Source of the DNA: Rhizoclosmatium globosum
Taxonomy: Eukaryota > Chytridiomycota > Chytridiomycetes > Chytridiales > Chytriomycetaceae
Length of the DNA: 42,635 nucleotides
Assembly (NCBI GenBank): GCA_002104985.1
Contig: MCGO01000278.1
Span: forward strand, 1 to 42,635
Reading direction: 5' to 3'
The translations under genes were made by a program, and so were the position numbers. The notes beneath the pieces were generated by a model. It was not told the DNA's origin. It was given only the letters and a program-made list of their open reading frames with translations, and searched no databases. How positions within the stretch are numbered: position 1 is the stretch's first letter; every line of letters starts with the position of its first letter. Of the stretch, positions 1 to 9,013 are shown in pieces.

Positions 1-4
1 CAAC

Positions 5-545
5 TTGCAAATGTATGAGCAAAAGAAGAAACCAAACCGAAAAACAATGCGTATGTCGGTTATGGAATCCATTGCTGGGGTCAAGACAAATGTTAGTGGG
101 GCTGTTGGCGGATTATTGTCATCGGCTGCGTCAGCACTTCCAGGTGTCAGTGGAGTCGTCGGAGGACAACCTCGCGCCAAGGCTTCTCCAGAAGATATTG
201 CACGTGAAATGGAAGAAGCGAGAAGAAGAGGTCGCGAGCAGGCAAGAATGTTTGAAGAGGCAGAAGAGTTTAAGGCGGCACAAGCTGCAAAGCAACGTGA
301 ATGGATGGCACGAAAGATTGAGTTTGAACAAGACGCAAAGAGAAAGGCTATGCTGATGCAAATGCAAAAGGAGGCCAGTATGGAGGTTACATTACAGGAA
401 GCCCACCCAAATGGAATTCGATGAAGGAGATGGGTTTGATTTGGAGGGTGTAGATGAGGACATTAAGAAAGAGGCCGAGCGACTGATGCGAGAGATGCTT
501 CGAGAGGAAATGGCGCATGACCTCAAGGAAGAGAGTGACAAATAG
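5..545 (+). CDS. Partial hypothetical protein with charged coiled coil (3' end of gene)
   Basis: The reading frame is already open at the left edge, so the 5' end is probably outside the window; a Met at 11 (MYEQKK) could instead be the true start. The protein has a small-residue segment (GAVGGLLSSAASALPGVSG) and then a long charged helical stretch rich in E, R, K, A and Q with heptad-like spacing, typical of a coiled coil. The first frame closes at 424. A second frame (MEFDEGDGFDLEG onward) continues the same acidic and helical composition to a TAG at 543-545. Dropping one A from the AAA run near 408-410 joins the two frames smoothly. The GT-AG pair in this stretch would make an intron of only about 20 nt and gives the wrong phase. 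I do not recognise the family; it may be a cytoskeletal or organelle-associated scaffold, but that is a guess. Confidence 0.55.
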
Positions 546-617
546 TTCTGGTGGTAGAGTAAGAGAGTTCTTTTTCTTCATATTTTTCGTTGTTGTTATT
601 TTACCCATCCATTTTTC

Positions 618-623
618 AATAAA
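618..623 (+). promoter_or_regulatory. Poly(A) signal AATAAA
   Basis: A canonical AATAAA lies 72 nt after the stop of the first gene, followed by A-rich sequence. It sits between two convergent genes (stops at 545 and 680), so the two 3' UTRs must be very short or overlap. Confidence 0.5.
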
Positions 624-679
624 ACCTAACAAAGTAGAACCAAAACGATAAATAAGAACTAAATTTGGTAGAAACGAAA

Positions 680-2440
680 TCAGATTTTCTTTTCTGAAAC
701 TACCCCAACGTTAAAATTTTGGGAAGCATGAATGGAATTGATAGATCCTGTTACTCCAGCTCCTCCATGGATCTGTGGCCCTTTTTGTAATGCTTGGCTG
801 GTTTTCAATGTTTTTGCGAACACTGTCACCATTTCGTGAAATGCCTCCTGTAATTTAGCCAACTCGTACACGAAACTTCGCCCCTTTACTCCACTATCTT
901 TATCCAAAACTTCGCTAAACTTCAAATTCTTCAATAACTCAATCTGCTTTTGCACAACCCCCAATTGTTGACTGATTATGATGGCAAACAAGCAACCGAC
1001 TAGTACAAATGCAAGGACGATTCCTAGCATCATATACCCAGTTTTCTCGCTTGTGTTCTGTACCTCCTTTTGAAACGCTGCAATATTCAAGTACGTGAGT
1101 TGTACAAAGACTTGATTAGAATACTCAATTGTATTCAGTTGCAATACCCAGTCTTCTCCCGCAAGACTTCTGATCACATAAAACGGCTCTCCTGCATCTC
1201 GCTTATTGTGCAGGAAACCTTTCAAGAGTTTCAACTGTGACTGGAAATCGAGCTGTGCACCATACGTTATATTCAAATAACCAGTGAAATCTGTAATGAA
1301 CGGATTATTGAGTTCGCGAAGTTCAAGCATCCTTGATTTGTCTTGACTTAAATTTATAATTCTAGGAGAGCTGGCAATCAGACTTCCTGCAGTTCCAAAT
1401 ATCCCAATGAAGAGTGGATATGGAATAGAGGCGTGGATTATATCAAGCTGTTGGGAAAGGAGAACCATGGTCCAATCTACGTTTCAAAGTTTGAGATCGT
1501 AAAGTATCATTTAAACTCACCACCACCAACAACGACCTTTTCACCTGTTATCTTATTTACAGCGATACCAACGGTTGTTTTAAACAATCGCCCGTTCCAA
1601 ACATGAGCTACAGATATTCCAGTATCGTTGTCGCTGGAGTAATCCAAATCGACCTTCGAAGTCGAGTTGGGCCCCCAATACAGTAAATTATTATTACCAG
1701 GATTTTTCGGGGTTCCATCGCCAATGTTTGTGGAGATGCTGTATGGGTTTCCTATGGGAACTCCGGCATCGTCGCAATTCCATGTGGTCACAGTCATTCC
1801 TTGTTGGGTCCACTTAAAAGAAATCAGTAAACAAGGTCGTCAGTAAATGATTTTACCATTTGCAAGGATCCAGTCGCGTTGTATGTGTATCCGGAAATCT
1901 CGCCAGCAGGATAAGTAACAAAAAATATGTCCACCGATGTCCTTCGATTACGATTCAAAAGCATTAACATAGATTGCAATGTCCGGTTCTTGCGGGTAGG
2001 CGTTGAAGCGCTGAATATATTTTCCTGAAATGTTGTTAGTTGGACTTATTTCAGTGAGAACAAACCCGAAACATGTCTTGCTGTAGCGCAACAAAATCAC
2101 TCATTCCGTCACTTTGATCAAGGATGTAGGCAGAGATGCGATTACTGATAAGGTCCTCGATTTGTTGGACAAGATCTTCTATATTATCTTTTGCAGCATT
2201 AAAGGTGAGCTTCCTGTTTTGTTATAGCATAGTTAATTTATGTACTCGCATATCCATGAAAGAAACAAACCATCCAAGAACTCCGACTGTGATACTACTT
2301 GCGGCAATGAAGATAGCCATTAGCATGAAAAATCTTGGACGCCATCCTTTCAATTTCTTCACGACGGATATGTCTGAAGAATTTGTCGCTGTTGAAGAGA
2401 CAGTAGCGGTACTCGCGCGCGCAAAGGGAAGAATCGTCAT
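680..2440 (-). CDS. Two-pass membrane sensor with extracellular Cache-like region and no output domain
   Basis: Five exons read on the minus strand: 2440-2246, 2209-2066, 2024-1857, 1812-1521 and 1476-680. The introns are 36-44 nt and phases agree throughout, giving about 531 aa. The start is the first Met in frame (MTILPFARAS). A short cytoplasmic N-terminus leads into transmembrane helix 1 (MLMAIFIAASSITVGVLGW, about residues 40-60). An extracellular stretch of about 300 residues follows, with Cache-like features (SNRISAYILDQSDG; ITGEKVVVGGDW), then helix 2 (GIVLAFVLVGCLFAIII) and a HAMP-like linker helix (ELAKLQEAFHEMVTVFAKTL). The protein stops about 45 residues later with no kinase, cyclase or phosphodiesterase domain. 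The fold suggests ligand sensing at the plasma membrane. Similar extracellular regions precede cyclase or kinase domains in other proteins, so this may be a decoy or partner subunit. Ligand unknown. Confidence 0.75.
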
Positions 2441-2725
2441 ACTTTTGAGTATAAAAAATGCACTTCTATTGTTCGGTTTTATAGCCAAATCGCCAAAATA
2501 GAGACAATGCCATATTGTCTTCAGAGTATTGTTGTGCTTCCATTCACAATCGGTAATTTCAGCACCATTGTTTTTTGTTACCACTAACTTAAAACTGGTT
2601 TTGTTATGTTCGATTGATATTCTCCATCGTATAAAAAGTAGCTAGCATATCTTTACCGTCTTATATAATACCTCGTTTCTATTCGCATAAAATCAAAGTG
2701 CCATCAAAGAAAAGCGAACTCAAAC

Positions 2726-3675
2726 TTATTCACGCGCAGCTTTAGCAGCAACAATCCGTGCACATTCGTCCTTATGTCCCCCCTTCCATCCAGTCACTTG
2801 ACACTCTCTCGAACAATACTGAGCCTCGCCACATTTCACACACTTCAAAAGCTTGCCCCCATCAGCAGTCTGATCCTTTCCACACCCCCAACAACCTCGC
2901 ACACGGTTTTCATCATAATCACGAACAGCATGAAACATCAAGACAGCATGTTCAATCAAAAACTTCATACGACCCATCAAGAGCTCGAATTCAAAAGGTT
3001 CGATAGCGAACCCCTTTTCCTTCATTTTCAAGAAATCAGCGTTGAGTTCTGCGTGGTTTGGTTCGGTTCGGGGACAACGCGGGCGAGGCGGCCGAAATCT
3101 TCGTCAACGTAGATTACGATGAGGAGGTTTGGATCGGATGTTCTTGTTGGAGGGGGTTCGAGGAATCCGTTCATGATTCTAAGAAAAAGGTGAGATTGGT
3201 GAGATTTTGAGAAGGTTGAGTGGGGTTTGTAGTATTGTACCCATATCTAAGAAGTGCAATCTGTTCGTAGCAGACGGCAGCAAAGGTCCCAGGTTCAGTT
3301 AAAGCCTGGAAGATGTTTGGCAGTACATTGCCCTTGACAAGGTTGGCAGTGCAGAGCTCTGGCAGCAGCGAAATGAACTGATAGCTGACATCAATATACG
3401 ATCCTCTAGATGTACTCAAGCAAGCTTACATCTGACATATCGACCTGTTCTCCATCGGGACCGGTAATGATTGGGTTCTCTCTGCTCTCTGGACTGCGAG
3501 GAGCAACGGCTTTGGCAATCTTTCTTCGCTCAACATCATTCAGTGAATCCCACACCGAAGTGAACTTGGCCTTGATTTCTTCACTGGTCCACATCAGACG
3601 AATGAACTTGTGTGCATCCATGAGCGTCTGGTACGGGTTCCCGGAAGTGGGTGGTGTTGCTGCTTCGTTTGACAT
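2726..3675 (-). CDS. MYND-type zinc-finger protein (frame-broken)
   Basis: Start at 3675 (MSNEAATPPTSGNPYQ). Likely exons are 3675-3430, 3377-3241 and 3178-2726. The first intron (52 nt, GTAAGC...TATCAG) is the best of several choices; the second is 62 nt. The C-terminal 45 residues are a MYND finger: CWGCGK...LLKCVKCGEAQYCSREC...WKGGHKDEC, with the C-x2-C, C-x2-C, C-x3-C, H-x3-C ligands all present. MYND fingers bind short proline-containing peptides in partner proteins. The N-terminal helical region (HKFIRLMWTSEEIKAKF) resembles no family I can name. A 5-bp tandem repeat at 3060-3069 (ggttcggttc) breaks the frame. Reading it as a single copy restores a continuous protein of about 280 aa (RVVPEPNHAELNADF). 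Confidence 0.7.
3060..3069. repeat. 5-bp tandem duplication breaking the MYND gene frame
   Basis: The sequence reads ggttc-ggttc. The protein is well formed on both sides but in different frames. Counting the unit once joins VVPEP to NHAELNADFLKMK without loss. No intron with correct phase can account for the shift, because all candidate donors upstream are phase 0 while the downstream frame needs phase 1. Confidence 0.6.
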
Positions 3676-3840
3676 TTGGTTGGGAAATTGGGCAAGCCCG
3701 AACTTGAAACATCAAGAATTTCAGCGGAAATAGAAAGTCCTTAGCAGTCCAGTAAATGGCACACACTATACTGTACGTGACAGTTTGTACTACTTATAGT
3801 TTGGGGAAAAAAGCCTTGTTTATTCCAACAAGAGTAGACT

Positions 3841-4809
3841 CTAATCAGTAACAGCTCTCTGCCCCCGCTTTGCACCCTCCGGTCTCCTCTGCGCAGCTTC
3901 ATGGTTTGCCAATTCCGGCGGCACTCTCGAAATACTACTCTTCCCCACCATAACCTTCAAGTCATAAAACACTTCCGAATCACTTCCACTCAAGAACGTA
4001 ATCGCACATCCCTTTTGTCCGGCACGACCTGTACGACCGATTCTGTGTGTGTAATCTTCAATCGATTTCGCCATATCGAAGTTGATGACCACGGAAACGT
4101 TTTTGATCTTATAGTATGGTTAGTAAGGGACGTTTGGATATAACATAGAATACATACATCAATACCACGACCAGCAACATCTGTTGCAATCAAGATATCC
4201 TTGGCTCCAGACTTCAAAGCCGCCAAAGCAGCTTCACGCTGTTCTTGACTTTTACCTCCATGAAGCGTTGTTGACTTGAACTAAAAATACCATAATTACA
4301 AATAATTAGACAAGCTATCAAAATAAAAGCCTCAAGAAAAACAAGAAACATACCCCAAGCTTCTCGATATGTTTACTCAACACATCACACGCCTTCTTTG
4401 TATTCACAAATACAATCATGGGTGGCGCAAATTCGTCTCCACCCAGAATGTCAGACAACCTTTGCTTCTTGCGGTTCTCATCGTTGATCATTTCAATACG
4501 CTGTTCGATTCTGTCGACGGCTTGACCAGCGGTTCCAATAGTTACTACAATAGGACGACGGAGGTACGTTTTGGCGATACGTTCGACGGCTGGAGGCATC
4601 GTGGCTGAGAACATGACTGTTTGTCTGTACTTTCCAACAAGACTCTTTCCTTCCGCATCACTAGACGCAGCAGCAACAGCAACACTCGGTTTCTTGTCTA
4701 CATCCATTGAATCCTCCTCTTCTGCAGGACGCAAGTTGGAAGCCGGAAGAGAATCCAGAATATAATTCACGTCTGCCTCGAAACCTAAAACAGCCAGACC
4801 GTTAAAACC

Positions 4810-4853
<44 letters not shown>

Positions 4854-6989
4854 TAGATTTAAGACCTACCCATCTCAACCATCCTATCAGCTTCATCCAT
4901 AACAACATACTGACACTGACTCAACACCAAAATCCGTCGATCAAGCATATCCTTCAACCGTCCCGGCGTCGCAATAATAATATGCGCACCACTCCTCATA
5001 TTAAAACTCTGCTCCTCAATCGTATGTCCACCGACAATCGACACGCAAATGAATCCCATCCCACGCGAGAACTTCAGGGTCTCTTGTTCGATTTGTTGCG
5101 CGAGTTCACGGGTGGGTGCGAGGATGAGGGCGTATGGGCCGAGGGAGCGGTTGTAGTCGTTTAGGGGCGGGAGTTCTTGGATGTAGACGAGCATGGGGAT
5201 GACGAAGGATGCTGTTTTTCCGGAACCTGGTTGGAGAGGGTGAGAGAGTTATTTGGTCGAGAGGAAGAAAGAGGGGGGTTCTTTTTTTGAATAGGTACCT
5301 GTTTCGGCTACACCAATGATATCACGGTTGATGAGTCCGATGGGGACGGCTTGACGTTGAATTGGTGTTGGTTCCACGTATCCGATATCTGAAATAACAC
5401 CGAGCAATTTCTCAGGCAAGAAAGATTCTTTCCATGATCGAATTGGATTCGGGACACCTGGAATGAATGAAAGTTAAGTGTTGCTCTGAATAAGTTCAAT
5501 AGATAATTTCATACCTCCTCCTTTTGTCGAGATATTGAAATCTTCCTTGAAAATACGCCAGTCTCTTTCCTTCATTTCCGTCAATGGCTTTTCAGACCAG
5601 TGACGGTCATCCCATGCCGTCTTTTTGTCTTTACGCTTTTCAATTTCGGCCAGTTCCCTGAAAATGATGGATTTAGACAGATGTTTCGATCATCAGGGAT
5701 TATCGAAGGAGAGGGAGAGACCGTTTCAAGTGATTAAAAAACTATGGATGGATGTATCGCCCAAGAAACCAAAACGATGCATCCCTGTTAAAAATAATAG
5801 ATGACACTCACTTTTGCCTTTCAATCTCTTCTTCAGTCCTTCGTTCAATGAGCAAGCGATCATAAAATTCACTTCGTTTCTGTTTTTGTTCCCGAGGATC
5901 AATTCCAGCAATCTGACCTCTTCCAAACAACTGCACGTCATGGCGATTCGCGTAGATTGGATTAATATCGACAGCAGTATCTTCATCCGCGTTCCAATCA
6001 AACACAAATTTCTTTTCATTCATTTTCCGAATCTTTCGTTTCTTTTTCTCCGCACCCATGTATCGTTCCTAAGATTTGTAGTGTTGTTTTTTTTGGTGAT
6101 GATGAGTATGCACAGGGTGAGTGACGAAGGGAATTATCAAACAAAAAACGTACACGAATAGCCTGAAGTTCCTTATCCCCCATTTCTTCAATTGTACTCT
6201 TCTTTCGCACTTCACCAGCTTTAGGGTCTGAGGCAGTATTGCTGTTGCGGTTATCCCTTCGATCATATGGATCACGTCTGTCTCTGTCGTAGTTATCTCT
6301 GCGATTGCTGTACGAGTCGCGAATAGCTTCTGGCGGTCTGTTGAAAGGATCGTGTCTGTATAGACAGTGGTTCAATTGGCAGGACAAGGAGAGAGGGCAG
6401 TGAATACCTGTTCAGAGGAGCAGGATCGTGGCGTGAAGGAGGAGGCGGCGGATGGTACTTTGAGCCACCGCTGTTTGAATTGTTATTATTGTTTGAGTTG
6501 TAGTAGCTATTAGACGGCTGCTGTTGGTGTTGTTGTTGGAGCAATGCGCGTTCGGCGTCCTGAGCCGATCGCCGTGATTCGACTTCGGCCATTCTGCGTT
6601 CGAGGGCCAGTTTAGCGCGCTCTTCCTTTGAGAGAAAGACGGGCTGGGTTTGGTTGGTTTGTTCAGCGACAGTTACTCGATGGATCCAAACACACACACA
6701 CCTTTTCCTCCTTCTTTTCCTTTTGAGCAATCAATTCTTCAATTGAGATTGGCACCTTCTTTTGCGGTGGTTGCGGTGGTTGAGGTGGTTCTTGTGGTTG
6801 AAGTGGAGGTTGTTGCGCAGTTGGTTGAAGGTCCCGTCGCTGTTCTCTGCCTGGCCAGTCATTGCCCACGCTCCGTCGCTCTTCAACTGCTTCTCGGTTG
6901 TTGTTGAATCTGGATCGGCTGTCGTGTCGGTCGTATCGGTCCCGGTCTCGGTCACGGTCGCGTTGGTCAAAGCGTCGTTGATCCATCAC
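3841..6989 (-). CDS. PRP28: Pre-mRNA splicing DEAD-box helicase PRP28 / DDX23 (U5 snRNP 100 kDa)
   Basis: Ten exons: 6989-6702, 6643-6408, 6355-6154, 6068-5812, 5657-5515, 5457-5299, 5226-4870, 4784-4354, 4280-4158 and 4107-3841. Phases agree and give about 820 aa, close to the length of human DDX23. The order is: an RD-rich N-terminus, a Q/P-rich linker, the PRP28-specific segment ([43 protein letters not shown]), then a full helicase core. Core motifs are Q motif [13 protein letters not shown], motif I AETGSGKT (about 426-433), Ia [17 protein letters not shown] in VMDEADRM (about 537), III SAT in MFSATMPP (about 608) and [12 protein letters not shown] (about 753). It acts in the nucleus and is known to drive the U1 to U6 exchange at the 5' splice site. 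The start could be either of two adjacent Met codons. Confidence 0.96.
4814..4849. repeat. (CA)18 microsatellite inside a PRP28 intron
   Basis: An uninterrupted CA repeat of 36 nt lies in the 85-nt intron 4785-4869. On the sense strand it reads (TG)18, so nearly half of the intron is a dinucleotide repeat. Repeat length could vary between strains and might affect splicing efficiency. Confidence 0.95.
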
Positions 6990-7723
6990 AATTTATTCGT
7001 TGGATTTTGATGGAGAGAATTAAAATAACAAGTGCTATACCGGAATTGAAGAAAATAAAAATGCGTTTAATATGAGCATTGTTGCCGTTGACGCTTGGAA
7101 TGAGGGTTATGGCTGTTGGTGTTACGCAGGAAGATGAGAATGCAACAGTCATCGACCCGTATTGTTATTTGGGGCTGCTTGGGATGTAGAATATTCGGTG
7201 GAGGGGACAGAGGATTCCATTAAAAGCTTAAGCGTGTGGTTCAACCAATACTTTTATTTCGACTTAATACGTAATGAATATAGTACAGATTGAATTGTCA
7301 GATGGTTGACAAAAGTCGTGTCCCGTCTTTCTCAACTCACCAAAAAACCACTCCAAAACTACCCATCCTCCAAAGCTCTAGCGCGTCGTTCGTTGTCTTT
7401 CAGCTCGCTGTCACTCTGTCATATCAGCCTCGCCACTCTTCATCGACCGCTCGTTGCGAGCTTCTCGGACTGTCCCAACGTATATAATTCCCTTCCAATC
7501 ATCGACAAAGCCGCGCGACTCGCCGCCCAGTCAGCATATCTGATCGTCGTCCATCGGTCAGGCTCTCACTACAGGTCTCTAGTCTGGCACGCAATGCCAC
7601 GACCATGCTTAAAGTGACTCTTCGCTTTCAACTTCTCATAACTTTACTATCGTTGACCACCGCCACGCGTCATATACACACAGTATCTTAGCTTGCTGAT
7701 TTTACGCAGCAGGGACCTTGACA

Positions 7724-7779
7724 GTGAGTCTCCCTCCTCCGTGCTTGTTGATAGATTGGCAACTGACAATTCTTTGCAG
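7724..7779 (+). other. Candidate intron of an unidentified plus-strand transcript
   Basis: The interval begins GTGAGTCTCC, has CTGAC 16 nt before its end, and ends TTCTTTGCAG. At 56 nt it matches intron size in this window. Joining the flanks gives a short basic reading frame (GTLTVRTKHKKAPKSRQ, stop) after another possible acceptor at TTACGCAG. The exon between the two acceptors would be only 14 nt. It may be the 3' end of a small basic protein gene or a spliced noncoding RNA; I could not find a convincing first exon. Confidence 0.3.
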
Positions 7780-8664
7780 GTTCGAACAAAACATAAGAAG
7801 GCGCCGAAGTCGCGCCAATAACAAACAATCCTTTTTTCTTTCTTCTTTCAATTCCTTCCTACTACTTCCATCAAACATCAATCCTCCTTCACTCCTTTTG
7901 TTTTCGCCCCCTGTTACATCTACTCTCCATTTTTATTGGCACCATCTTTGTCCCATACTCATCTCCTTCCTTCTCCTCTTTCTTTCTTTACTTTAATTTC
8001 AACTCTATATCAACACTAACTATTTCATCATTCTACTTCCTTAATCTTGTGTATCTTCCATTCAACTTCCCATTCCTTTTGCATTTTCTTACCTCTCAAC
8101 CCCTTCCTCTCCCTCCACCTCATCATTCTCTCATTCCATGATTCCCAAACACTCCTATCCATTTCACCTCCCACTTTTGATTGATTCCTTCATCCTCTCA
8201 AATCTAACCCAAAGCTAAGGTGCAAGTAATTATTGTGAATAAGTCATACCTCTACATAGCCTGTGTTGAATTTTCATGAGTTGCCAGCAATACCTGATTG
8301 CTGCTGGCATGTCCTGAAACTCCAACAACAGACAAAAGGGGCAGAAAATATCCAACTACGCAAGTTTTGAATCTACTCTTAAAAAACACCAAGACAAGGA
8401 TTGATAATAAGGAACAAGGCCTTCCAATAATTTACAAAATTGAACCAAGAACAAGAATTAACAAAATGAAAGGCTGAAAGGACTGAAATCTCTTACCCAA
8501 GGATACCCTGAGGATCAAGATGATAAGAATTATGATGAATGTTTGTTGCATAATCAAAATTGGTGTTCTGATAACAGAAGTTTATTTTGAGGGGAGATAG
8601 TGTGAGCAAAAGCTTTCCCTCAAAAATTCACTTCCACATCCCGCTGTTGAGATGCAGAAATCAT

Positions 8665-8880
8665 GGGATGCAATCTAAATCCAAACCAACCCATTGGTAC
8701 AACCCCATGAACCACTTCCTCAATCCCAGAATCCTCTTGATCTCCTTCCCTGACCATCTTTTTTTAGGACCTACAAGTTCCCCATTCTTTGTAAAGTATA
8801 TGTCCCCGTTCTCAAATGAGATGCATTCTAAACTGAAACCATCCTAATTGCACAACCCCATAAACCACTTCCCCAACACT
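8665..8880. repeat. Degenerate direct repeat, about 63 bp, offset 153 bp
   Basis: The segments starting at 8665 and 8818 align without gaps. Roughly three quarters of positions are identical over 63 nt, sharing ATGCA-TCTAAA, AAACCA and ACAACCCCAT-AACCACTTCC. The unit may be the remnant of a duplication or of a mobile element. Its function is unknown. Confidence 0.5.
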
Positions 8881-8938
8881 GTTCCCCTTTATATCACCCC
8901 ACCGTCATAAGAAAGTATGCTGTCATGTGCAATTTGAG

Positions 8939-9006
8939 GTCAAATATTTTCATAAATGGCTGTCATTACCTAATGCAATAATCATTATCAGGGAGTCAAA
9001 TATTTT
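8939..9006. repeat. Short direct repeat GTCAAATATTTT just after the GPCR 3' end
   Basis: A 12-nt exact repeat occurs at 8939-8950 and 8995-9006. Each copy also follows a GCTGTCAT element (near 8930 and 8958). It lies within 75 nt of the GPCR stop codon, so it is in or near that gene's 3' UTR. Confidence 0.5.
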
Positions 9007-9013
9007 GGCTTAT

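Larger units (their letters stand above)
6990..9013. other. 2-kb interval without a recognisable protein gene
   Basis: Between the PRP28 start and the GPCR stop there is no reading frame with family-like sequence. It holds the PRP28 promoter side, a TATATAA at about 7481, a well-formed splice-site pair at 7724-7779, a strongly pyrimidine-rich (C/T) tract from about 7820 to 8200, and two degenerate direct repeats (8665/8818 and 8939/8995). The open frames at 7306-7617, 7718-7996 and 8587-8847 look like composition artefacts. This is the only large gap in an otherwise compact window. Confidence 0.6.

Noticed and set aside
378..397. A 20-nt GT-AG intron in the first gene
   Set aside because: It is far shorter than any other intron here (minimum about 36 nt) and gives the wrong phase. 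A one-base homopolymer change fits better.
3398..3428. A 31-nt intron in the MYND gene
   Set aside because: Phase can be made to fit, but the GTAAGC donor with the TATCAG acceptor gives a 52-nt intron of normal size and a smoother protein.
4814..4849. CA repeat as a CRISPR-like or regulatory array
   Set aside because: It is a simple dinucleotide microsatellite within an intron, with no spacer structure. No CRISPR array is seen anywhere in the window.
7306..8847. Open frames at 7306-7617, 7718-7996 and 8587-8847 as protein genes
   Set aside because: They lack family-like sequence, their starts are not convincing, and their composition follows the C/T-rich background.
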